The notes under the pieces are model-generated. The model saw nothing but the letters and a program-made list of their open reading frames with translations. It was not told the origin of the DNA and made no database searches. From NCBI GenBank assembly GCA_009667805.1, contig CM019068.1, forward strand, positions 5,935,218-5,999,217: a stretch of DNA of 64,000 nt. The letters are read 5' to 3'. Origin of the DNA: Leptobrachium leishanense (lineage: Eukaryota; Chordata; Amphibia; Anura; Megophryidae). Positions 1 through 10,795 of this stretch are shown here, one piece after another. The position numbers were made by a program, and so were the translations under genes. Within the stretch, counting starts at the first letter, position 1. Every line of letters begins with the position of its first letter.

Positions 1-848
1 AATATTACAGGAAATACTACAGATCAAAATATTCTGAAGCCCAGATAACACCTCTTCACACGTGCATAAAAGCAGTCAGGGTAAAAAACATCTGTCTCTG
101 GAGCCAACAACAAAAAACATAATTAGCACCTGCATGAGTTTTCCTCAACTTTCCACTCACTACTCGAATAGCTGAGGGGAGCAGAGATCAAAGGGTAACA
201 CTTGTATAAGAAACCAGGCCATTTTGACTTGAGTTAGAAGTTCCAAGGTGGCCATTCTGGTCTGAAAGTCTCTCTGGTGCGGAGGTCAGTCTGGCGTTGA
301 AGCCAGTGCAGTGGAGTCAGTCCACTGAAGTCAGGCTGGCATAGAGAGAAGTCTACCAAAGGAGCCTGATGTGGCAGCTGTCTGAGATTGGCCAGCAGAG
401 CAGAGGGGTGGCATGACCAAGGGGTACAGAGCCAAGCCGTGCAATCTAACACAGTTATTCAAAGAGAACCAAATTGGCTCTGAAATGGCACCGATCAGAG
501 AATTTTCCGTACGGTGCAATTTCATGGTCATTCTGCTATATAAATATTTATTAAACCATTTTTATTATTTTAATCTGCAGAAAAGGCTCTTTATTTATTT
601 TTGAGGATTTTTGGCATTTTTGTCGGCAACATATTTCTTCCAGATTTTTTTTGCATCATTTATGCAAATTATGACTGTTGGATTTCAGCATAAATGGTGG
701 CGTTTTTTCATTAAAGGTCAGAACTCTCAGAGCTCAGAGAGAGAGAGAATCCTGTTTTAAAAAAAAAGCCGCGTCTGGTGTTTTGTTTCAAACTATGCTA
801 CGCTCCACACTCAACCTCAGAAGGCAGCCTTCTGGAAATTCCTAACGG
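1..848. other. Unassigned sequence at the left edge
   Basis: I recognise no gene or transposon here. Open frames are short (under 75 codons) and have no recognisable domain. The right part is A/T-rich with short GA runs near 735-750. It precedes the inverted repeat at 849. Confidence 0.4.
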
Positions 849-985
849 CTCCAGGGCAGAGGAACAGAAGCAGGCGGGTCAAGCTGCTCGAGGCGCTGAG
901 GACAGCGCTCCCAGTAGCCGGGCTGACCGCAACGAAGGGGTGTCTTTAGAGTCAGGAAAGGTGGAAGAGAACTGTTCCGTCACAG
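849..985 (+). repeat. 137-bp inverted repeat, left arm
   Basis: This segment reads from CTCCAGGGCAGAGG to TTCCGTCACAG. Its reverse complement, with a few substitutions, lies at 6,779-6,915. The two arms bracket the 53-bp minisatellite. The arms could be the ends of an unrecognised foldback element or an inverted duplication. Confidence 0.75.
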
Positions 986-3577
986 AGGCATCGGGTCTCG
1001 TCATTCACAGGGCGCTGCTCGTCTGGTACATGAGACAGAGGCATCGTGTCACGTCATTCACAGGGCGCTGCTCATCAGGTACATGAGATAGAGGCATTGG
1101 GTCACATCATTCACAAGGCGCTGCTCGTCTGGTACATGAGATAGAGGCATCGGGTCACGTCATTCGCAGGGTGCTGCTCGTCTGGTATATGAGATAGAGG
1201 CATCGGGTCACGTCATTCACAGGGCACTGCTCGTCTGGTACATGAGACAGAGGCATTGGGTCACATCATTCACAGGACGCTGCTCGTCTGGTACATGAGA
1301 TAGAGGCATCGGGTCTCGTCATTCACAGGGTGCTGTTCATCTGATACATGAGATAGAGGCATCGAGTCACATCCTTCAAAGGGCGCTGCTCATTTGGTAC
1401 ATGAGATAGAGGCATCAAGTCACATCATTCACAGGGCGCTGCTCGTCTGGTTCATGAGATATAGGCATCGGGTCACGTCATTCACAGGGCGCTGCTTGTT
1501 TCGTACATGAGATAGAGGCATTGGGTCACGTCATTCACAGGGCGCTGCTCATCTGGTACATGAGATATAGGCATCGGGTCACGTCATTCACAGGGCGCTG
1601 CTTGTCTGGTATATGAGATAGAGGCATTGGGTCACGTCATTCACAGGGCGCTGCTCATCTGGTACATGAGATAGAGGCATCGGGTCACATCATTCACAGG
1701 GCGCTGCTCGTCTCGTACATGAGATAGAGGCATTGGGTCACGTCATTCACAGGGCGCTACTTGTCTGGTACCTGAGATAGAGGCATCGGGTCTCGTAATT
1801 CACAGCGCTGCTCGTCTGGTACATGAGATATAGGCATCGGGTCACGTCATTCACAGGGCGCTGCTCAACTTATACATGAGATAGAGGCATCGGGTCTCGT
1901 CATTCATAGGGTGCTGCTCGCCTGGTACAGGAGATAGAGGAATCAGGTCACCTCATTCACAGGGCGCTGCTCAACTGGTACATGAGATAGAGGCATCGGG
2001 TCTCGTCATTCACAGGGCACTGCTCATCTGGTACATGAGATAGAGGCATCAAGTCACGTCATTCACAGGGCGCTGCTCGTCTGGTACATGAGATATAGGC
2101 ATCGAGTCACGTCATTCACAGGGCGCTGCTCATCTGGTACATGAGATAGAGGCATCGAGTCACGTCATTCACAGGGCGCTGCTCATCAGGTACATGAGAA
2201 AGAGGCATCGGGTCACGTGATTCACAGGGCACTGCTCATCTGGAACATGAGATAGAGGCATCGAGTCACGTCATTCACAAGGCGCTGCTCATCAGGTACA
2301 TGAGATAGAGGCATCTGGTCATGTTATTCACAGGGCATTGTTCATCTGGTACATGAGATAGAGGCATCGGGTCACGTCCTTCACAAGGCACTGCTCATCT
2401 GGTACATGAGATATAGGCATCGAGTAACGTCATTCACAGGGCGCTGCTCGTCTGGTACATGAGATAAAGGCATCGGGTCATGTCATTCACAGGGCGCTGC
2501 TCATCAGGTACATGAGATATAGGCATCGGGTCACATCATTCACAGGGCACTACTCATCAGGTAAATGAGATAGAGGCATCGGGTCACGTCATTCACAGGG
2601 CACTGCTCGTCTGGTACATGAGATAGAGGCATCGGGTCACGTCATTCACAGGGCGCTGCTCGTCTGGTACATGAGATAGAGGCATCGAGTCACGTCATTC
2701 ACAGGGCGCTGCTCGTCTGGTACATGAGATAGAGGCATCTGGTCATGTTATTCACAGGGCATTGTTCATCTGGTACATGAGATAGAGGCATCGAGTAATG
2801 TCATTCACAGGGTGCTGCTCATCTGGTACATGACATAAATGCATCGGGTCACATAATTCACAGGGCGCTGCTCGTCTGGTACATGAGATAGAGGCATCTA
2901 GTCACATCATTCACAGGGCGCTGCTTGTCTGGTACATGAGATAGAGGCATCGAGTCACATCATTCAAAGGACGCTGCTCGTGTGGTACATGAGAAAGAGG
3001 CATCGGGTCACGTCATTCACAGGGCGCTGCTCATCAGGTAAATGAGATAGAGGCATCGGGTCACGTCATTCACAGGGCGCTGCTCGTCTGGTACATGAGA
3101 TAGAGGCATCGGGTCACCTCATTCACAGGGCGCTGCTATTCTCGTACATGAGATAGAGGCATTGGGTCAAGTCATTCACAGGGCGCTGCTCGTCTGGTAC
3201 ATGAGATCGGGTCACCTCATTCACAGGGCGCTGCTTGTCTGGTACATAAGATAGAGGCATCTAGTCACATCATTCATAGGGCGCTGCTTGTCTGGTACAT
3301 GAGATAGAGGCATCGAGTCACATCATTCACAGGATGCTACTCATCTGGTACATGACATAAAGGCATCGGGTCACGTAATTCACAGGGCGCTGCTCATCTG
3401 GTACATGAGATAGAGGCATCAAGTCACATCATTCACAGGGCGCTGCTTGTCTGGTACATGAGATAGAGGCATCGAGTCACATCATTCACAGGACGCTGCG
3501 CGTGTGGTACATAAAGAAAGAGGCATCGGGTCACGTCATTCACAGGGCACTGCTCGTCTGGTACATGAGATAGAGGC
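986..3577. repeat. 53-bp minisatellite, about 49 copies
   Basis: The unit runs TACATGAGATAGAGG, CATCGGGTCACGTC, ATTCACAGGGCGCTGC, TCGTCTGG and repeats every 53 bp with scattered substitutions and rare indels. One more unit survives at 6,727-6,778, on the far side of the transposon inserted at 3,586. Frames broken by stops show that the array is not coding. Confidence 0.9.
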
Positions 3578-4063
3578 ATCGGGACTAGGGATGAGCTGTT
3601 CGGGTTCGGACGGTTCGGAGTTCGACCCGAACTTTGGCAGTTCGAAAATTCGCGAATTTCGAACTTTTTGGGCGTGTTCGGTTCGGGTTCGAAAAAGAAA
3701 GAAGTTTTGAAAAAAGTATAGAAAATGCTTAAAAAAATACTAAAAAAATCTAGAAATAAAGAGACTCTTTACTGCAGAATATTATAAGCAACGGTTTATT
3801 AGATATTGAATTAAAAACTAATGTGTACGTGGAAAGATTATCAACTCTAAATGACCTCTGTTCACAAACAGGCATAACACCAGGTGTTTTTAGTCTGGTA
3901 ATCAATTTGATACATTGTACAATATACTGAGGGTGGGGTGGTGTCTGCTTCTGATTGAGATTTGAGAATTAATTTCCCTAAAACATCCTAATATGCTGCA
4001 TTTAACTGGTGTTTGAAAAAAATCTACAGCAATGTTATTTTTCACATCGGGATTAAACATTCA

Positions 4064-4999
4064 CAGGGTTATTCAGAGAGCGGTGAAAAGCAGGAGAATA
4101 ACTGGAGAAGTGAAAATTCTAGGTCAAAATAGCCAAACCAGAAAAATTCTCCCATTTATCTCACTTTCCAAATCGGCTATTTGGTCTAGATTGTTCTCTT
4201 CTCTTGCCAGTTCTACTGGCTTTCACCTCTCTCTCAGGGTTGTTCAGAGAAAGGTGAAAACCAGGAGAATGGCAGGAAAAGAGAACAATCTGGACCAAAT
4301 AGCCGATTTGGAAAGTGAGATAAGGCTAGGGTCAGACTAACGCATTTTTCGCAGCGACCGTCAAAAAGTGCGTCCTAACGCATTGCCGTATTTGTTCACG
4401 GATTGCGCGAAAACGGTCATACGATGCGCATTTTCGTGCGTGATTTTTTACGGATCCAAACCAGGAAACTTTGGGTGTCTGGACGTTATGTTGGCTGGAC
4501 ATGAGCAGGGTCTGACGTCTCCAAATCACTCACACACGCCGCTAGTGGACGCAGCGCACTCTGTACCTCCATACTAGCGGTTCTGCGTTCTCGAAAAAAT
4601 GCGTTCATTTTCCACTTGCGTTGTGCAGCCGGACTTTTGTGGGACCGTACTTCGTATATTGTCCGTCATTGCCCGTCATTTGCTGCTAGTGTGGCCGTGA
4701 TTAAATGCGCCTAAACGCACGTTAAAAATTCGCTAGTCTGACCCTAGCCTAAATGGGATAATTTTTCTGGTTTGATATTTTGACCTAGAATTTTCCATTC
4801 TCCAGTCATTCTCCTGCTCTTCACCGCTCTCTGAGTAACCCTGACAGGGTTATTCAGAGAAAGGTGAAACTCAGGAGAATGACTGGAGAATGGAAAATTC
4901 TAGGTCAAAATAGCCAAACCAGAAAAATTCTCCCATTTATCTCACTTTCCAAATCGGCTTTTTGGTCTAGAAGTTTCCATTCTCCTGCTTTTCACCGCC
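4064..4999. repeat. Zigzag of alternating inverted repeats (CAGGGTTATTCAGAGA family)
   Basis: A unit of roughly 100 bp, containing CAGGGTTATTCAGAGA, GGAGAAT, TCTAGGTCAAAATAGCC and TCCCATTTATCTCAC, recurs several times in alternating orientation, giving stacked palindromes. The same arrangement occurs at about 9,890-10,795 in the sister hAT MITE, so it is an inherited part of this MITE family. A Harbinger-like MITE sits inside it. It could be an old foldback transposon that rearranged on itself. Confidence 0.65.
4324..4749. mobile_element. Harbinger-like MITE, GGCTAGGGTCAGACTA family, copy 1
   Basis: The 426-bp element has inverted ends beginning GGCTAGGGTCAGACTA and is flanked by the 3-bp repeat TAA on both sides, as expected for PIF/Harbinger. 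Removing it and one TAA restores the motif GAGATAAATGGG, seen uninterrupted elsewhere in the zigzag repeats. The interior is rich in CGCA and GCGT words and shows no coding capacity. Confidence 0.7.
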
Positions 5000-5268
5000 A
5001 AAAAATCAGTAAACTTTTTCTGCGTGTCCGAAAATGTCTCCTCTTTTCATACAGACTGCCGCCCCAAGCAGTTGTTTATGGATAGATTAAAGGAAAAGCA
5101 TTTACCGTCATTTGAAATGTCATTTTTTGGTTTTTACATATTTCTATACATCCTAGAAATCCGCCACTTCACGGGCAGGTTATGGGGACCTCCTAGGCAC
5201 GATATTTGAAGGAATTTTTCATTTTTATTTTTAACCTTTATTTCATGGAAAACTCACTGTCCCTTTAA

Positions 5269-6481
5269 CCACTTCGATGCTGAGGACGCGCTCAGCGCGT
5301 CCTCAGCATTCCCGCTGGTATGCAGAGGACGCGCTGAGCGCGTCCTCCCATTGGGGTCAGCGTTCGGCCGGGTTCCGGCCGATCGCTGGCCCCCCCGGTG
5401 CGGGCTGACATCCTCGATGTCAGCCCGGCATCCGGGACCGCAACCGCCGGAATTAGGTGTCATCGCGGCAGCGTGATGACACCTAATTCAGGCGCCCCCC
5501 CCGCATGTGCGGAGGAGGCGCCTGAAAGGGAGGGGGGGAGGTCCTTCGGACCTCTCTCCCTCCCGATCGGCGGCTCTGTGGGGGTTAACCCAGGCATCAT
5601 TTGGAAGGGCACAGCCTGCCCTTCCAAATGATGCCTGGCATTAACCCCTGGGGAGCTGGATCGCGAATCGGCGCTGAAAAGCGCCAGTTCGCGATCCTTT
5701 CCCGGAGCTGGCCGACATCTTGGATGTCGGCCAAGCCTCCGGGAACTCCCCCTGAGGACTGGCGTCATCGTGCGTAGCACGATGACGCCAGTCCTGGACT
5801 TAACCCCTAACTGCCACCAACTGTGGAGATAGGGAGTTCCAATGAACTCCCTATCTCCCGATCCGTGGCAGTTAGGGGTTAATGTTTGGTATGGTTGGAT
5901 CGGCCAGAGCATGGCCGTTCCAACGATACCAAACATGAAAGTGAAAAGTGTTGTAAAAAAAAAAAAAAAAAAAAAAAAATTATAAAAAAAAAAATAAACA
6001 CTTTTTTTTTATTTTTTTTGGTTTGTTAATGCAGCAATATTGTTCCCATTTCAATTATAATGTGAACAATGATGCTGCACTAACAATTTTTGTATGGGGT
6101 GCAGTTGTTAAAAATAGTGTAATTTTCCCCAAAAAAAAATGTAACGAGACCCCATCTCTAATTTTTTTAACAAGCGCACCCCATACAAAATATAACCGCA
6201 ATTGCTCGCATGTTAAAATGTGAAAAAAAACACTTTACACATTGTAAATTATTGAAAATACATATTTTATTGCATTTTTTGTTATAATATACAGACATGA
6301 CATAACGTATACATATAATAATGACATATTATGAATCTACCGAGTCTGACGGAAAGAACGATATATAATATGTCTGGGTCATATAGTAAAATAAGCCTTC
6401 AAAACACGTTTAAACATGATGAGCAAAACCGGTAAAAATGACCTCAGCACAGGGGCGGGAAAAGCCTCAGCAGCGAAAGGG
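5269..6481. mobile_element. piggyBac-like MITE built of serial hairpins, copy 1
   Basis: TTAA occurs at both borders (5,265-5,268 and 6,482-6,485) and the ends are inverted: CCACTTCGATGCTGAGG against the complement of CAGCAGCGAAAGGG. The empty site is visible in the sister hAT MITE near 9,632, where the same flanks are continuous across one TTTAAA. The left 650 bp is a run of about ten hairpins, for example arms at 5,282-5,291/5,295-5,304 and at 5,325-5,347. The right part is A/T-rich. There is no transposase. Assignment to piggyBac rests on TTAA targeting and the terminal motif. Confidence 0.7.
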
Positions 6482-6726
6482 TTAAAAAAGTGTTTTTTTT
6501 AACTTTTTGTCCTTGTTTCCTATCCCCCAGGGCACTACCCAGACCCCCATACACCTTTTATGGCAAATATGTAGCATATATGCCCTCTTGGAGGGCACTC
6601 AAAAAAACCCCGAATTTTCAGCCCCATTGACTTGCATGGGGGTTCGGGTTCGGGTTCGGTCCCGAACAAATGGGAAGTTCGGGTTCGGGCTCGAACCGAA
6701 CTCGGGGATTGTTCGGCTCACCCCTA

Positions 6727-6778
6727 ATCGGGACATGTCATTCACAGGGCACTGCTCGTCTGGTTCATGAGATATAGG
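6727..6778. repeat. Last 53-bp minisatellite unit beyond the hAT insertion
   Basis: It begins with the 8-bp TSD ATCGGGAC and continues ATGTCATTCACAGGGCACTG, so it is the same repeat as at 986-3,577. It shows that the array continued across the hAT insertion site. Confidence 0.8.
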
Positions 6779-6915
6779 CTGTGACGGAACCGTTCTCTTC
6801 CGCCTGTCCTGACTCTCCAGACACCCCTTCGTTGCGGTCAGCCTGGCTACTGGGAGTGCTGTCCTCAGCGCCTCGAGCAGCTTTACCCGCCTGCTTCTGT
6901 TCCTCTGCCCTGGAG
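6779..6915 (-). repeat. 137-bp inverted repeat, right arm
   Basis: This is the reverse complement of 849-985 with a handful of mismatches. It runs directly into the assembly gap, which may mean the sequence beyond continues the inverted duplication and defeated assembly. Confidence 0.75.
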
Positions 6916-7015
6916 NNNNNNNNNNNNNNNNNNNNNNNNNNNNNNNNNNNNNNNNNNNNNNNNNNNNNNNNNNNNNNNNNNNNNNNNNNNNNNNNNNNNN
7001 NNNNNNNNNNNNNNN
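6916..7015. other. Assembly gap of 100 N
   Basis: There are exactly 100 undetermined bases, a conventional placeholder, so the true length is unknown. Frames translated across it are meaningless. Confidence 0.95.
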
Positions 7016-7643
7016 CTTTGTCTCTTTCCAAAGTGCCTCAATGCTCTTTTTGTCACCCACCGACACACAGAGCCGTGACCGTGAGATTGCTGCTGCTCCG
7101 TGTACCTTCTGCAGCTTCTGGGGGGCTCCAGAAGGTCACTACTAAGGCCAAAATGTGGGCCTCGTGTTGTGGTACCCGACTTTGCAGGCACGATTACTGC
7201 CCTGGATATCAGTGTGCGGCCGGGGGCACCAGGGGAGCGGGGGGGAACAAGGCATGATGTGGGGTAGGGCAAATGGCCCTTCTTGCCTCCCTGTACCGAA
7301 ACCTCAGGGAAATCATTGAAAATAATCTTAAACTTGTAACTATGAACCGTGAGAGGAGAAAATAACAACAATAACAATAATGTTATGTTTTTATTTACAG
7401 AAAGAAAATCCTTGGAAAATGAAAGATGAGCAGTGAGGATTGTTAATTAATTCCCCCCAATAAATCTGTCAAATCCAGCACTTAGTGTAAATAAAATGAT
7501 TAGTAATCTGCAAACTTTGTGTTTCTGCAAAAGACTCTTCATTATTTTATGGAAATCAATATAATTTATTCTTCCTCCTCACACAAAAATTGGATAATGA
7601 TTTATACAATATAACCATCAGCAGGAAGGTGACACATTATAAC
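7016..7643. other. Unassigned sequence between the gap and the hAT element
   Basis: The left half (about 7,016-7,260) is moderately G+C-rich and the right half A/T-rich. I see no repeat, transposon end or recognisable protein. A small exon cannot be excluded. Confidence 0.35.
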
Positions 7644-8221
7644 TAGGGATGAGCCGAACACCCCCGTGTTCGGTTCGCATTCGAACTCAAACAATTTAGA
7701 AGTTTGAGTTCGGACTCGAACACGATCCGAACTCAAAGCAAGTCAATGGGACTCGAAAGTTCGATTTTTAGAGTGCCCTCCAAGAGGGCATATTTGCAAG
7801 ATATTTGCCTAAAAGGTGTATGGGGGCCCGCATAGTGCCCTTGGGGACAGGAAACAAGGACAAAACGTTTTTTTTTAAAAACTTTTTTTCCATGAAATAA
7901 AGGTTAAAAATTAAAAACAAAAATTCCTTCAAATATCGTGCCTAGGAGGTCCCCATAACCTGCCCGTGAAGTGGCGGATTTCTAGGATGTATAGAAACAT
8001 TTTTTAAAAAAATGATGTTTTAAATGACGGTAAACGCTTTTCTTTTACTCTATTCATAAACAACTGCTTGGGGCAGCAGCCTGTATTAAAAAAGGAGACA
8101 TTTTAGGACACGCAGAACAAGTTTAGTGATTTTTTGGCTAAATTATGGTGAAACTTATGCAGGCTTTGGATGAAAGTAACAATAGGTGCTTTAAAATTGG
8201 GCGTTTAGTGTCAGCAACAGT

Positions 8222-8540
8222 GTCGTCACACCGTAACCCCTCTGTGGTATTGTGGAAGAGTGCAGGGTTGGACCCTGCGGTCAAATATTAAAATGATATA
8301 AATCTGGTAATATAGGCATCAGTGACATTGCACCCAAATAATGTGCCTTTCATGGCAGCAAGTGCCTTCATACCATAACCCTTTTGTGGTATTGTAGAAG
8401 AGTGCAGGGTTGTATCCTGCGGTTCAAAAAATTTAAATGATATAAATCTGGCACAGGCGTCAGTGCAGCCAAATATTGTGCCTTTCATGGCAGCAAGTGC
8501 ATTCACACTGTAACCCTTTTGTGGTATTGTGGAAGAGTTC
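8222..8540. repeat. Tandem repeat of about 125 bp, about 2.3 copies
   Basis: The segment containing TGTGGTATTGTGGAAGAG, AGTGCAGGGTTG, AATGATATAAATCTGG and GTGCCTTTCATGGCAGC recurs two to three times with modest divergence, close to the 3' end of the hAT transposase. Subterminal repeats are common in hAT elements, so a terminus-related role is possible. Confidence 0.65.
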
Positions 8541-8579
8541 AGTGGTGGAGGTTTTGTGAATGCAGAAGACATCCCCGAT

Positions 8580-8807
8580 CTATTCCGTTACGCCAGCATC
8601 AGGGGATTGAAAGCTGCTGATCCAGAACTGATTCATTTTTATAAATGTCAGCCGGTCTACAGAGTCGGAGGACAGACCCACCCTTTTGTCTGTGACAAAA
8701 CCTCCAGCGGCACTGAACGTCCTTTCAGAAAGCACGCTGGATGAAGGGCAACCTAGTAGCTGCATAGCTTATTGGCTAAGTTCTGGCCAGTGATCCAATC
8801 TCAACAC
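8580..8807 (-). pseudogene. hAT transposase fragment: C-terminal dimerisation domain
   Basis: The - strand frame contains a serine-rich PSSSVLSERTFSAAG motif followed by VTDKR, LSSDSVDRLTFIKMN. This is the typical hAT C-terminal (hATC) signature, in which the SER-FS-AG stretch packs into the dimerisation fold. The upstream part of the same gene continues at 11,311 once the hAT MITE at 8,816-11,302 and one TSD copy are removed. The transposase is not functional. Confidence 0.8.
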
Positions 8808-8920
8808 TCAGTAAGTAGGGATGAGCCGAACACCGCCCGAGTTCGGTTCGGGCCCGAACCCGAACTTCCCATATGTTCGGGTCCGAACCCGAACCCAAAC
8901 TTGAACTCAATGCCAGTCAA

Positions 8921-9483
8921 TAGGGATGTGCGTTTCGGGTTTCGGAATTTCGGAATTTTCACGAAATTTCCCGATTCGTGTTTTCGGATGCGGCAGAATT
9001 TCCGAAAAATTTTTTAGATCAGAAATGTTTTCCGAGCCGAAACGAAATATTTTTGGATTTTTCGAATGGACTCAATGTGTCAAACGAGGGGAACAGATGT
9101 TCCGAAAAACGAAAATTTTCCGAAAAACGAAAATTTTGTAAAAACGAAAATTTTCTGAAAAACATTTTTTTTTCGAAAAAAACGAAAAGTCAATACAAAA
9201 AACGGGCAAAATGACACGAAAATACGAAAAATGGTCGATATTCCGAAAAATGTGCAATTCTGAAAAACGAAAATTTTCCGAAATTACGAAAAGTCGATAC
9301 AAAAACCGAGCACAGTGACACGAAAATACGAAAAATGGTCGATATTCCGAAAAAAAAATGTACCGAAAAACGGGCCGAACCGAATCGAATCCGAAATCGG
9401 TCGAAACGAGCCGAATCGAAAAGTTTAAAAATCCGAAAAATCTAACCGAATCGAACCGAAAAAAAAATCGGTGCACAAGCCTA
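8921..9483. mobile_element. Nested hAT-type MITE with a CCGAAAA-rich interior
   Basis: The left end is TAGGGATGTGCG and the right end CGGTGCACAAGCCTA. An exact 8-bp repeat, CCAGTCAA, lies at 8,913-8,920 and 9,484-9,491. Inside, CGAAAA and TTTTCG words are repeated dozens of times in degenerate short tandem fashion. It has no coding content. It is inserted in the subterminal region of hAT MITE copy 2. Confidence 0.85.
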
Positions 9484-9889
9484 CCAGTCAATGGGGCTGA
9501 AAATTCAGATTTTAGAGTGCCCTCCAAGAGGGCATATATGCTAGATATTGGCCATAAAAGGTGTATGGGGGTCCGGGTAGTGCCCTGGAGGACAGGAAAC
9601 AAGGACAAAAAGTTTTTAAAAAAAGTTTTTAAAGGGACAGTGAGTTTTCCATGAAATAAGGGTTAAAAATAAAAATGAAAAATTTCTTCAAATATCGTGC
9701 CTAGGAGGTCCCCATAACCTACCCATGAAGTGGTGGATTTCTAGGATGTATAGAAACACTTAAAAACAACAAAATGACGTTTCAAATGAAGGTAAACAGT
9801 TTTCCTTTAATCTATCCATAAACCACTGCTTGGGGCGGCAGTATGAAAAGAGACATTTTCGGACACGCAGAAAAAGTTTACAGATTTTT

Positions 9890-10795
9890 TGGCAATGAAA
9901 GGCAGGAGAATGGAAAATTCTAGACCAAATAGCCGATTTGGAAAGTGAGATAAATGGGAGAATTTTTCTGGTTCGGCTATTTTGACCTAGAATTTTCTCT
10001 TCAGTCATTCTCCTGTCAGGGTTATTCAGAGAGTGGTGAAGAGCAGGAGAATGACTGGAGAATGGAAAATTCTAGGTCAAAATAGCCAAACCAGAAAAAT
10101 TCTCCCATTTAGGCTAGGGTCTGACTAGCAAATTTTTAATGTGCGTTTAGGCACACTTAATCACTGCCGCACTAGCAGCAAATGACGGGCAATGACTGCC
10201 AATATACGAAGTACGGTCGCACGAAAGTCCGGCTGCGCAACGCAAGTGGAAAATGAACAAATTTTTTCGAGAACGCCGAACCTCTAGTACGGACGTACAT
10301 AGTGCACTGCGTCCACTAGCGTGTGCGTGATTTGGAGACGTCAGACCCTGCTCATGTCCGGCCAACATAACATCCAGACACCCAAAGTTTCCTGGTTTGG
10401 ATCCGTAAAAAAATCACGCACAAAAATGCGCATCGTATGACTGTTTTCGTGCATTCCGTGAAAAAATACGGCAATGCGTTTGGACGCACTTTTTGACGGT
10501 CGCTGTGAAAAATGCGTTAGTCTGACCCTAGCCTTATCTCACTTTCCAAATCGGCTATTTGGTCCAGATTGTTCTCTTTTCCTGCCATTCCCCTGGTTTT
10601 CACCTTTCTCTGAACAACCCTGAGAGAGAGGTGAAAGCCAGGAGAACTGGCAGGAGAAGAGAACAATCTAGACCAAATAGCCGATTTGGAAAGTGAGATA
10701 AATGGGAGAATTTTTCTGGTTTGGCTATTTTGACTTGGAATTTTCCATTCTCCAGTTATTCTCCTGCTTTTTACCACTCTCTGAATAACCCTGTG
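9890..10795. repeat. Zigzag of alternating inverted repeats, second occurrence
   Basis: It is the counterpart of 4,064-4,999 in the reverse direction. It ends at GAATAACCCTG followed by TGAATGTTTAATCCC, which mirrors the flank in copy 1. Repeats with GGAGAATGGAAAATTC and GGTCAAAATAGCC alternate strand. Confidence 0.6.
10112..10533. mobile_element. Harbinger-like MITE, GGCTAGGGTCAGACTA family, copy 2
   Basis: The ends GGCTAGGGTCTGACTAG and CTGACCCTAGCC are inverted, and the flanking 3-bp repeat is TTA (10,109-10,111 and 10,534-10,536). It is 422 bp long and a close relative of 4,324-4,749, at the equivalent position in the zigzag, so both were probably inherited from one insertion. Confidence 0.7.

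Larger units (their letters stand above)
3586..6726. mobile_element. hAT-type nonautonomous transposon, TAGGGATGAGC family, copy 1
   Basis: The ends are inverted: TAGGGATGAGC followed by GTTCGG-rich sequence on the left, and GTTCGGCTCACCCCTA on the right. An exact 8-bp direct repeat, ATCGGGAC, flanks it (3,578-3,585 and 6,727-6,734), which is the hallmark of hAT. It landed in the 53-bp minisatellite. It has no transposase. It carries a zigzag palindrome (4,064-4,999), a Harbinger-like MITE and a piggyBac-like MITE. Copies 2 (8,816-11,302) and 3 (31,860-39,856) share the outer sequence. Confidence 0.85.

Noticed and set aside
234..604. Small genes at the left edge
   Set aside because: Frames of about 60-70 codons on both strands have no domain, no splice context and no biased composition.
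986..3577. CRISPR array
   Set aside because: The whole 53-bp unit is repeated with no unique spacers, and the context is a vertebrate transposon landscape.
5265..5930. CpG island or promoter
   Set aside because: High G+C is explained by the hairpin MITE, present at several other sites; no gene follows.
5398..5936. Open frames on both strands of the hairpin MITE
   Set aside because: Palindromes mirror open frames on both strands. The encoded peptides have no domain, and the DNA structure explains them.
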